Source: Maricaulis sp. (GTDB lineage Bacteria > Pseudomonadota > Alphaproteobacteria > Caulobacterales > Maricaulaceae). Taken from it: a stretch of DNA of 44,290 bases. The first letter of the stretch is position 1. Each line of letters begins with the position of its first letter. The notes beneath the pieces were generated by a model, which worked only from the letters and a program-made list of their open reading frames with translations, ran no database searches and was not told the DNA's origin. The DNA is taken from contig NZ_JASBRQ010000041.1 of the NCBI RefSeq assembly GCF_030149425.1, positions 1-44,290 of the forward strand. Reading direction: 5' to 3'. Positions 33,524 to 40,879 of the stretch are shown in pieces. The position numbers were made by a program, and so were the translations under genes.

Positions 33524-35033
33524 TGCGCTCTCCGTCCTCGCGACAGACGCGCAGGACTTCCGACAGGCTGGTCGTGCCGTTCAGCACCAGATCAATACCG
33601 TTGTCGAACAAGGTCTTGCGATTGTCGAACGCGTGCCCGGCCATATCCGCTTCGCGGGCATCATCATGAATCAGACGGCGCAGGGCATCATCGACCATGA
33701 CCAGCTCATAAATCCCGGTCCGGCCCTCATAACCCAGCTGGTTACACTGCGAGCAGCCGACCGGGCGATAGAGCTTGGCATCCGTGTTGGCGGGCAGACC
33801 GAGGAGCTCCAGCTCGGCGGCGTCCGGATCATAAGCCTCACGGCAATGCGCACACAGACGTCGCACCAGGCGCTGGGCCAGGATCGCCGTCAGCGTGGAC
33901 GCCAGAAGATAGCTTTCCACGCCCATATCACGCAGGCGGGCGATGGCGGCCACCGCCGAATTGGTGTGCACGGTGGAGAGGACAAGGTGTCCCGTCAGGC
34001 TGGCCTGGACCGCGATCTGGGCCGTTTCGACATCGCGGATCTCGCCAACCATGACGATATCGGGATCCTGGCGCAGGATGGCGCGCAGGCCGGCCGCAAA
34101 CGTCATTCCGACCTTGGCGTTGACCTGGGTCTGGCCAATACCATCGATCGCGTATTCGACCGGGTCTTCAACGGTGAGGATATTGCGCGTGGCATCATTG
34201 AGCAGGTTGAGCCCCGCATAGAGCGTCGTGGTCTTACCGGCACCGGTCGGGCCGGTGACAAGGACAATGCCATTGGGCTGGGCTAGGGCCTTGCGCACAT
34301 CGGCAAGCATCTCCACCGGCATGCCGAGATCATCCAGGCTGTAGCGAGCCTGGGAATTATCCAGCAAGCGCAGCACGACGCGTTCGCCATAGCGCGAGGG
34401 CAGGGTCGACACACGGACATCGACAGCCTTGCCGCCCAGCGTGATGGTAAGACGGCCATCCTGGGGCACCCGCTTTTCCGAGATATCCAGCCGGGCCATG
34501 ACCTTGATGCGCGAGACCAGCGGCGAGGCGAGCTTTTGCGAAACCGACACAGTCTCGCGCAGAACGCCGTCGATCCGGTAGCGAATGGAGACACGGTCCT
34601 CATAGGGCTCGACATGAACGTCGGAGGCGGAGGTGCGCACGGCCTCTGCAATCATGCCGTTGATCAGACGAATGATCGGCGCATCAGAGGCGCTATCGAG
34701 CAGGTCTTCGGTCTTGGGAATCTCATCGATCAGGCGGGAAAGGCTCTCATCCTGCTCTTCCGCCTCCATAGACTGCGCGTCGATGGCGTCGAAGGCATAA
34801 ATGTCCGACAGCGCCTTGTCGAAGGCGGCGGCATCGCACTCCGAGACCGGCAGTGTCCGGCCAACCACCCGGCGCAGCTCAACCAGAGCCCGGCGATCCG
34901 CACCGGCGCGCAACAGAAACACGCCAGGCTCGCCCGGCTGGTAGGCGACACCCTTCTGGCGGGCATAGGCATAGGTTACCGGCGAGGTCTGGCGCGGAGC
35001 AGGCGCGGTCTGGTCTGGCGCGCTAGCGGTCAT
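33510..35033 (-). CDS. gspE: Type II secretion ATPase E
   Basis: This is a 507-residue hexameric ATPase. N-terminal domain 1 (about 20-150) binds GspL. The core has SASDVHVEPYED, Walker A GPTGAGKTTTLY, the Asp box TVEDPVEYAIDGIGQTQVN, Walker B ILRQDPDIVMVGEIRDVETA and the His box TGHLVLSTVHTN. Two CxxC pairs (CAHC and CSQC) form the zinc-binding loop typical of GspE. It begins inside the end of gspD (11-base overlap) and drives the secretion piston from the cytoplasm. Confidence 0.96.
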   Translation of the reverse strand: MTASAPDQTAPAPRQTSPVTYAYARQKGVAYQPGEPGVFLLRAGADRRALVELRRVVGRTLPVSECDAAAFDKALSDIYAFDAIDAQSMEAEEQDESLSRLIDEIPKTEDLLDSASDAPIIRLINGMIAEAVRTSASDVHVEPYEDRVSIRYRIDGVLRETVSVSQKLASPLVSRIKVMARLDISEKRVPQDGRLTITLGGKAVDVRVSTLPSRYGERVVLRLLDNSQARYSLDDLGMPVEMLADVRKALAQPNGIVLVTGPTGAGKTTTLYAGLNLLNDATRNILTVEDPVEYAIDGIGQTQVNAKVGMTFAAGLRAILRQDPDIVMVGEIRDVETAQIAVQASLTGHLVLSTVHTNSAVAAIARLRDMGVESYLLASTLTAILAQRLVRRLCAHCREAYDPDAAELELLGLPANTDAKLYRPVGCSQCNQLGYEGRTGIYELVMVDDALRRLIHDDAREADMAGHAFDNRKTLFDNGIDLVLNGTTSLSEVLRVCREDGERNAGL

Positions 35034-36975
35034 CGCTGGTCCCGGTCTGCGGCATGTCGACCATGAGCATGTTCATGATCGTCTCCAGGCTGCTGTCACC
35101 GCTCTCATCAGCGATCCGTTGCTGGCCCGCGATGTAATCGTAGCGGTTCTCGGTCACCGCCTGCATATCCGCTTCGCTGCGGATAATGGTCGGGCGGATG
35201 AAGACCATCAGATTGCGGCGTACGCTGGTTTCACTTTCAGAGCGGAACAGGCGCCCGACACCAGGCACATCGCCGAGCACCGGGACGCCATTCGTGGTGG
35301 CCTGATCGTCCTGTTCGATCAGCCCGCCCAGCACGATGATCTCGCCATTATCGGCCAGCACCGTCGTGGCGATGGAGCGCTTATTGGTGATCAGGTCGGA
35401 CGAGGTCGTGCTCACCGTTCCAGCGACTGAAGACACTTCCTGCTCGATATAGAGCCGGACCGTATCGCCTTCAGTGATCTGCGGCCGCACCAGCAGTTTC
35501 ACACCCACTTCCTCGCGATCAACGGTGCGGAACGGGTTGGAATTGTTCGAGCCCAGCGCTTCGCCCGTGGTGATCGGAATTTCCTGGCCGGAGAGGAAGG
35601 ACGCCTCCTCATTATCCATCGCCAGGATGGACGGCGTGGCCAGCAGATTACTGTCGACATCGCTGTCGACCGCATTGAGCACGAGGCCGAACAGGGTGCC
35701 GTCGGAATTCTGACCGCCAAAGCCGAGCGTCGCACCGCTGGCACCGAGCAGTGAGGCCAGGGCTGCATCCTGCAGGGACGTATTGGTGGTGCTGTCATCA
35801 TCCCCCGGTGACGCGATGGCGCCCGCCAGAGACAACAGGTCCGGTGTATTGTTGTTGAAGCGCGTCATCGCCAGCGGCGTGTCGGAACTGCCGGTACCGG
35901 CCAGCAGCATCTGCACGCCGAGCTCAGCGGCGGTGGAGTCGGAAATTTCCACGATAATGCCTTCCACCAGGACCTGCGGGCGGCGGATATCGAGCTGGCT
36001 GACGACCAGCTCGAGTTCACGCTGCACGTCCGGCTCGGCATTGATGATGATCGAATTGGTCGGCGCGTGATGGGCGACACTGGCGCGGCGGCCAGTGGTA
36101 TTGTCATCCGAGCTGAGCGTATCGACGACTTCCTGCAGGATGGGCAGTAATTGCTCGCCATCGGCATGATCCAGCGTGATCACGCGGAAGCTCTGATTGG
36201 CCTGGGACACCCCGTCGACCTGGCGCACCAGCCGGGCCATCTCGCTCACGGCCCGGGCATTACCCCGCAAAAGCACCGTGTTGGAGGCCGGGATCGGCGC
36301 AACGGTCACATTAAAGCTCTGATCATCCTCGCCCGACGCATTGCGAGTGCGCACGGATTCGATGATGCGGGAAATTTCAGAAGCGGAGACATTCTGCAGC
36401 TCGACCATTTCATAGACCGAAGTGTCGCGGTCGAGATCGCGGACGACCTCGCGGATGCGCTGCAGGTTTTCCGCATAGTCGACAACGACGAGCGCATTAC
36501 CGGTTTGCGTCGCATTGATCGCGCCCTGAGGGTGGACGAGCGGACGCACCACATTGATCGCTTCACGCACACCGACATGATTGAGGCGCAGAACTGCGGT
36601 CACATACTGGTCGCCGCGGATATCCTCATTGACCGGGCCGGCGCTGCGCGAACCGACCTGGTCCGGCACGATCTGGTAGGCGCCGGAGGCGGTCGGGACC
36701 ACGGTGTAGCCATGCACACGCATGGTCGACAGGAAGACCTGGAAATACTGATCGGCCGTGAGCGGCGTCTGCGAGGTGATCGTCACCCGGCCCCGCACAT
36801 TGGGATCAACGATGAAGGTATAACCGGTCACCGACGAGACATCATCGATGACCGCCTGGATCTCAGCCTGATTGAAATTGACCAGATTATCCTGGGCCTG
36901 CACGGCGGCTGGCGCAAAGAGCAATAGGCTCGCGGCGATCAGGGCGGCGACGGCGTTCTTCACGGACACAAACAT
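35023..36975 (-). CDS. gspD: Type II secretion secretin D
   Basis: This is an outer-membrane secretin of about 650 residues. A signal peptide (VAALIAASLLLFAPAAVQAQ) precedes the N0 domain (VNFNQAEIQAVIDDVSSVTGYTF), N1-N3 repeats (VLRLNHVGVREAINVVRPL, EMVELQNVSASEISRIIESV, ITLDHADGEQLLPILQEVV) and the C-terminal secretin barrel (PQVLVEGIIVEISDS, SGQEIPITTGE, VLGGLIEQDDQ, VPVLGDVPGVGRLF). A GTG (36978) and an ATG (36975) overlap the gspC stop. A pilotin is often needed for such secretins; the lipoprotein at the operon end is a candidate. Confidence 0.96.
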   Translation of the reverse strand: MFVSVKNAVAALIAASLLLFAPAAVQAQDNLVNFNQAEIQAVIDDVSSVTGYTFIVDPNVRGRVTITSQTPLTADQYFQVFLSTMRVHGYTVVPTASGAYQIVPDQVGSRSAGPVNEDIRGDQYVTAVLRLNHVGVREAINVVRPLVHPQGAINATQTGNALVVVDYAENLQRIREVVRDLDRDTSVYEMVELQNVSASEISRIIESVRTRNASGEDDQSFNVTVAPIPASNTVLLRGNARAVSEMARLVRQVDGVSQANQSFRVITLDHADGEQLLPILQEVVDTLSSDDNTTGRRASVAHHAPTNSIIINAEPDVQRELELVVSQLDIRRPQVLVEGIIVEISDSTAAELGVQMLLAGTGSSDTPLAMTRFNNNTPDLLSLAGAIASPGDDDSTTNTSLQDAALASLLGASGATLGFGGQNSDGTLFGLVLNAVDSDVDSNLLATPSILAMDNEEASFLSGQEIPITTGEALGSNNSNPFRTVDREEVGVKLLVRPQITEGDTVRLYIEQEVSSVAGTVSTTSSDLITNKRSIATTVLADNGEIIVLGGLIEQDDQATTNGVPVLGDVPGVGRLFRSESETSVRRNLMVFIRPTIIRSEADMQAVTENRYDYIAGQQRIADESGDSSLETIMNMLMVDMPQTGTSDDR

Positions 36976-37868
36976 CACGGCAATTCCAGTTCAAGATTGA
37001 GAGGGATACCAGCGCGGACGATGGAAATACTGACGCGCTCATTGTCTTCGAGCGCTTCAAAAACGGTTTCGAGGGCTTCGACATCGGTGACATCTTCGCC
37101 GTCAACGGCGGTGACGATATCGCCCATGCGCAGACCGGCGCTTTGCAGCAAGGCGGCGTTCCCGCCGGCAAAGCGATAGCCGACAATATTGGCGCCGTCG
37201 TACCGGGGTTCGACCTCGAACAGGCCGCCAACATCGATACGCTCTGCGATATTGCGCGCCGTGCCGCCGCGGACCGCGCTGCGGATTGAGGTATTGCCCG
37301 GCGCACCGGTCGGCGCGACGACCGACCCGCCGCTGGCGCCTTGGCGTCGCTCTTCACGCAAATAGAGAGACTCAGTGATGCCCCGGCGATTGATAATGAC
37401 GTAGTCGGTATGGACCTCTTCCAGCGTTACCCCGTCAATGATCTCAGCGCCGGTGCGGACAAAGCGTTGCCCCGTGCCCGGCGCCTGGATGATCGCCGCG
37501 CCCTGGTCCGGGCCGGCCCCGCGGCGCACGCCGTGCAGGGTAAGATTGAGCTGGGTTTCCGGTGCGAGCTGGACCGCCTGGACCGGGGCATCCGCGACGA
37601 CGCGCCGGTCTTCAAACAGGCTGCTATCGCGCAAGCGTCCAATATCGGCGACATAAGCCGGGGCGGAAGCGCTGCGGCTGCCAGCGGCGGATCCGGTGGA
37701 AAAATCGCCCGCGCTGGCACCAAAGGCGAGCAGCCATATGGCGCGCGCCAGGACATAGGCGATTGCGATGATCAGGAGCGTATTGACCACAGGCAGGGCG
37801 AGCTTGGCGATCACGGCAAGCCTCGGCTTCCGGAAAGTCTGACCCGCGAAGGAAAGCATGTCTGCCAT
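36975..37868 (-). CDS. gspC: Type II secretion protein C with PDZ domain
   Basis: This is a 297-residue bitopic protein. The ATG at 37868 with AGGTG upstream is preferred; an in-frame GTG lies at 37880. A short cytoplasmic N-terminus, one TM (about 25-46) and a Ser/Ala-rich linker lead to the HR domain (about 70-170), which contacts the secretin. A C-terminal PDZ domain (about 215-295; LLQSAGLRMGDIVTAVDGEDV) is thought to help substrate choice. It is first of the gsp operon; the promoter should lie in 37869-38005, where I found no clear Pho box. Confidence 0.92.
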   Translation of the reverse strand: MADMLSFAGQTFRKPRLAVIAKLALPVVNTLLIIAIAYVLARAIWLLAFGASAGDFSTGSAAGSRSASAPAYVADIGRLRDSSLFEDRRVVADAPVQAVQLAPETQLNLTLHGVRRGAGPDQGAAIIQAPGTGQRFVRTGAEIIDGVTLEEVHTDYVIINRRGITESLYLREERRQGASGGSVVAPTGAPGNTSIRSAVRGGTARNIAERIDVGGLFEVEPRYDGANIVGYRFAGGNAALLQSAGLRMGDIVTAVDGEDVTDVEALETVFEALEDNERVSISIVRAGIPLNLELELP

Positions 37869-38005
37869 GGTCACCTGCACCTGCCGTTTCGGTCAGGCTT
37901 TCAACGCGTTGAAGGGATAAATCCCGTCGGAGAGGTATCCGATATACGCGTCATGCGTCAGTTTAACGACGTTTCGTGGTTTCCCGAAAGAAAATGACAC
38001 AAAAA

Positions 38006-38033
38006 CGGGGCGGGTTTCGAAAAACCCGCCCCG
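38006..38033 (-). terminator. Strong intrinsic terminator after the TonB-dependent receptor gene
   Basis: A 12-base perfect stem (CGGGGCGGGTTT, 38006-38017, against 38022-38033) with loop CGAA is followed on the minus strand by TTTTTG. It lies ten bases after the receptor stop codon and separates it from the gsp operon on the same strand. Confidence 0.93.
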
Positions 38034-38042
38034 CCTGAAGTC

Positions 38043-40799
38043 TTACCAGGTCCGCGAGATGGAGAAGCCGAAGGAGGTACCGACATCATAGGTATCCACC
38101 GGCAGTTCGACCTCCGCGGAAGAGGCCACGGCGGTGGCTTCATAGCCGTCGCCGAGAATATTGCGCACCGAGAAGCCGAGATCCCAGTCTGCGTCCGCCA
38201 CCGTTACGGTGCGGCTGTAGACGAAATCGAGCGAGCTCGGGACTTCCTCGATCACAGACGGCAGCGCCACAACCACCTCATTCGCCGCACTGTCAAAGGT
38301 CAGCAGCTCGGCCGAGCGGATACGCTCGGAGGTGTAGTTGTAAAGCAGAGCACCGCGGGCCCGGCCGTCAAACGTCTCGAAGCCGAACTGCAGGTTAAAC
38401 AGGTGCTCGGACTGACCTTGCAGCTCGCGACCGTCACGGATCACCGTGTCTGCGGCCGTGATATTGGCCACCGGACCACGCAGCGTGCCATTATTGACGA
38501 TCACGACATCGCCGTCATCCACCGACACTTCCGAGGCGATATTGGTGTAGTTCGTCTTGATGAACCACTCGCGGTCGGCAAAGAAGGCGCCTTCGAAACG
38601 GTCCGACAGGTCGAAAACCTTCTCGAACTCGATCTCATAGCCCTGCAGCGTCGCTTCCGGTGCGTTGATGTAATCGTAGAAGATCGTGTCACCAACCGGA
38701 CGGATACGTTCCTCGATCGGGTTTTCCAGCGTCTTGTGGAACAGGCCCACCGTGACGAACTGCTCGCGACCGAAATAGTATTCCAGGCGGGCATCGAAGC
38801 TTTCAATCTCCGTGTTCCGCAGGAACGGGTTACCGATGTAGGAGTTATCGGTAATCAGATCGACGAATTCAGCCGAGGCGACTTCGCGGAATTGCGGACG
38901 TGCGATGGACTGCGAGTAGGCGGTCCGGAGCTGAAGATTGTCTGCAAAGGTCCAGGTCAAAGTTGCAGACGGCAGGGTGTAGTCCTGGTCCTGCAGCTCG
39001 GAGAAGATGGCGCGGTCAGAGCCCGTGGACGAGGCCACAAGCGCGTCAATTGCCACATCACGATCAAACAACAGACCACCCGGAACCGCGAAGGTGCGGA
39101 CGTTGAAATCCGTCTCTTCTTCGAAGCGGACGCCGAAAGCAGCGCGCAGGAACGGCGTTACTTCGACATCGGCTCCGCCATAGAAGGCCTGGGTCTCGAG
39201 CACCGCGTCATAACGCTGCGGCGAGCTGTCCGTGGAGTTGGCTTCGTCGAGGTAGAAGCCTTCCGTGTTGAAGTTCTGCGCCGCGAAGAGATAGTCGATC
39301 CGGCTGTCCTCGATGTCCCGGACATAGCTGTCCGAGTCAGCGCGGAAGCGGAAGGTGCGCTGGGACGCCTCGCGCTCACGGCTCATCTGGGCATAACCGA
39401 ACGACAGCTCGACATCATAATTGCCGAACACAACCGGCAGCTCGAAGTCCAGACCGGCATCGGAGGTCTCGTCTTCAACCGCGGAGAAGCGGGTGAAGTT
39501 AGACGACGTGATGGTCGGGTTGTAGGTCAGGTTGCCGTCACGATCGTATTCGTAGCGATATTCGCGCTCATACGGTGCGTCACGGGTCGCCTTGGCGTCG
39601 GAAATACGCCACTCGACGCCGAGATCGCCCAAGCTGGCAAAGGTGTGCTCACCCAGGAGCTGGTTGAACACCACTTCCCGCTCGAACCAGGACAGGCTGT
39701 CGATCTGGTTGGCGATTTCCGACGGGTTGTCCCAACGCTGGGTACGGCGGGTCTCTTTCGAGGTCGAGCGCAGCACCATGGAGAGGAAGCTGATCTCGTG
39801 ATCGTCGTAGAAATCGATGCCGGCAGAGAACATGGCCGACGCATCGATCGTGTTCTCGGTTGCGGTGGTGTTGTTGTACAGGCTCGTCTCGTCGACCGAA
39901 TTGGTGAAGGTCGTGAAGTCGAGCGGACCGGCGACATAGCCGTTGGGACCGACATCGCCACGCGTACCTTCACGGGTCTGCCAGCTATTGGAATAGCTTG
40001 CTGAGCCCAGCAGACCGATGGAGAAATTGTCGAAGTCGAAACGGTCACCGACGGAGACGGAGACGTCACCATTGGCATCGGTATCAACCGTCTGGACAAC
40101 CCACAGCTCGGAATTGACGAAGGACGCACCCAGCTCAGCCTTTTGGGCACGGTTCAGCTGGGAACCGGCGAAGTTCGTCGTATCCCAAAGCGCTGCGATT
40201 TCAGACGGCACGTCGCGCATACCGTCGTCATAGCCCATCCAGTCGGTGTCCGACCCGTCATAGGTCAGGCCATCATTACCGGTGGTGACCGTGTCAAAAC
40301 CACCGCCAACAGATGCCGAGAAGAAGCCCTCATTCGGCAGACTGGCCGTTTCAATGGCGATCACACCGCCGCCGAATTCAGCCGGGAATTGCGGCGTTGC
40401 CGTCTTCTGGACCAGGACGTTCGAGAGAACATTGGTCGGGAAGATGTCGAGCGGCGCGGCGCGGCGAAGCGGTTCCGGAGACGGCATCGGCGAGCCGTTC
40501 AGGAGGGTGTTCGAGTAGCGCTCGTTAAGACCGCGAACAACCGCAAAGCGACCGCCCGTGGTGGAGATACCGGTGATCCGGACCAGCGCAGATGCGAGGT
40601 CGGAGTCGCCAGTGGTTTCAAGGTCGTCGAGAGACAGGACCGCGGAAACCTCGGACGTCACGCGGCGGTCATCAGGAATGTACTGATAACGGACCGTGAT
40701 CTGGTCTTCGATTTGCGCGTCCTGGGCGACGGCTGCAACAGGAACCAACGTGGTAGACGTCAGCAACGCAGCCGAAAGTGCAATTCGATTGGTTTTCAT
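38043..40799 (-). CDS. TonB-dependent outer-membrane receptor
   Basis: This is a receptor of 918 residues. The ATG at 40799 starts a clear signal peptide (cleavage after AVAQ, about residue 26). The segment IEDQITVRY (about 30-38) is a likely TonB box. The plug domain spans about 50-160 (SDLASALVRITGISTTGGRFAVVRGLNERYSNTLLNG cut short here; AEFGGGVIAIET). The 22-strand barrel follows and ends GFSISRTW with a terminal aromatic residue. No N-terminal carboxypeptidase-like or FecA signalling domain is present. Its ligand is unknown. It lies directly downstream of a large surface lipoprotein gene on the same strand, the arrangement seen for receptor/surface-lipoprotein pairs. Confidence 0.93.
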   Translation of the reverse strand: MKTNRIALSAALLTSTTLVPVAAVAQDAQIEDQITVRYQYIPDDRRVTSEVSAVLSLDDLETTGDSDLASALVRITGISTTGGRFAVVRGLNERYSNTLLNGSPMPSPEPLRRAAPLDIFPTNVLSNVLVQKTATPQFPAEFGGGVIAIETASLPNEGFFSASVGGGFDTVTTGNDGLTYDGSDTDWMGYDDGMRDVPSEIAALWDTTNFAGSQLNRAQKAELGASFVNSELWVVQTVDTDANGDVSVSVGDRFDFDNFSIGLLGSASYSNSWQTREGTRGDVGPNGYVAGPLDFTTFTNSVDETSLYNNTTATENTIDASAMFSAGIDFYDDHEISFLSMVLRSTSKETRRTQRWDNPSEIANQIDSLSWFEREVVFNQLLGEHTFASLGDLGVEWRISDAKATRDAPYEREYRYEYDRDGNLTYNPTITSSNFTRFSAVEDETSDAGLDFELPVVFGNYDVELSFGYAQMSREREASQRTFRFRADSDSYVRDIEDSRIDYLFAAQNFNTEGFYLDEANSTDSSPQRYDAVLETQAFYGGADVEVTPFLRAAFGVRFEEETDFNVRTFAVPGGLLFDRDVAIDALVASSTGSDRAIFSELQDQDYTLPSATLTWTFADNLQLRTAYSQSIARPQFREVASAEFVDLITDNSYIGNPFLRNTEIESFDARLEYYFGREQFVTVGLFHKTLENPIEERIRPVGDTIFYDYINAPEATLQGYEIEFEKVFDLSDRFEGAFFADREWFIKTNYTNIASEVSVDDGDVVIVNNGTLRGPVANITAADTVIRDGRELQGQSEHLFNLQFGFETFDGRARGALLYNYTSERIRSAELLTFDSAANEVVVALPSVIEEVPSSLDFVYSRTVTVADADWDLGFSVRNILGDGYEATAVASSAEVELPVDTYDVGTSFGFSISRTW

Positions 40800-40832
40800 C
40801 TTAATCACCATGTGACTGCATTCGATACAAGG

Positions 40833-40864
40833 CATCTCCGGCCGGCCTTAACCGGCCGGAGATG
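40833..40864 (-). terminator. GC-rich hairpin between the surface lipoprotein and receptor genes
   Basis: CATCTCCGGCCGG (40833-40845) pairs perfectly over 13 bases with 40852-40864, loop CCTTAA. It lies 16 bases after the lipoprotein stop. No U-tract follows, so it may only partly terminate or may stabilise the upstream mRNA, giving more lipoprotein than receptor from one transcript. Confidence 0.5.
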
Positions 40865-40879
40865 AAACTGCGTTGCTGC

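Noticed and set aside
37881..38005. Pho box before gspC
   Set aside because: Only fragments such as GTGTCAT (in the receptor terminator tail) and CTGACGC were found, with no second repeat at the right spacing.
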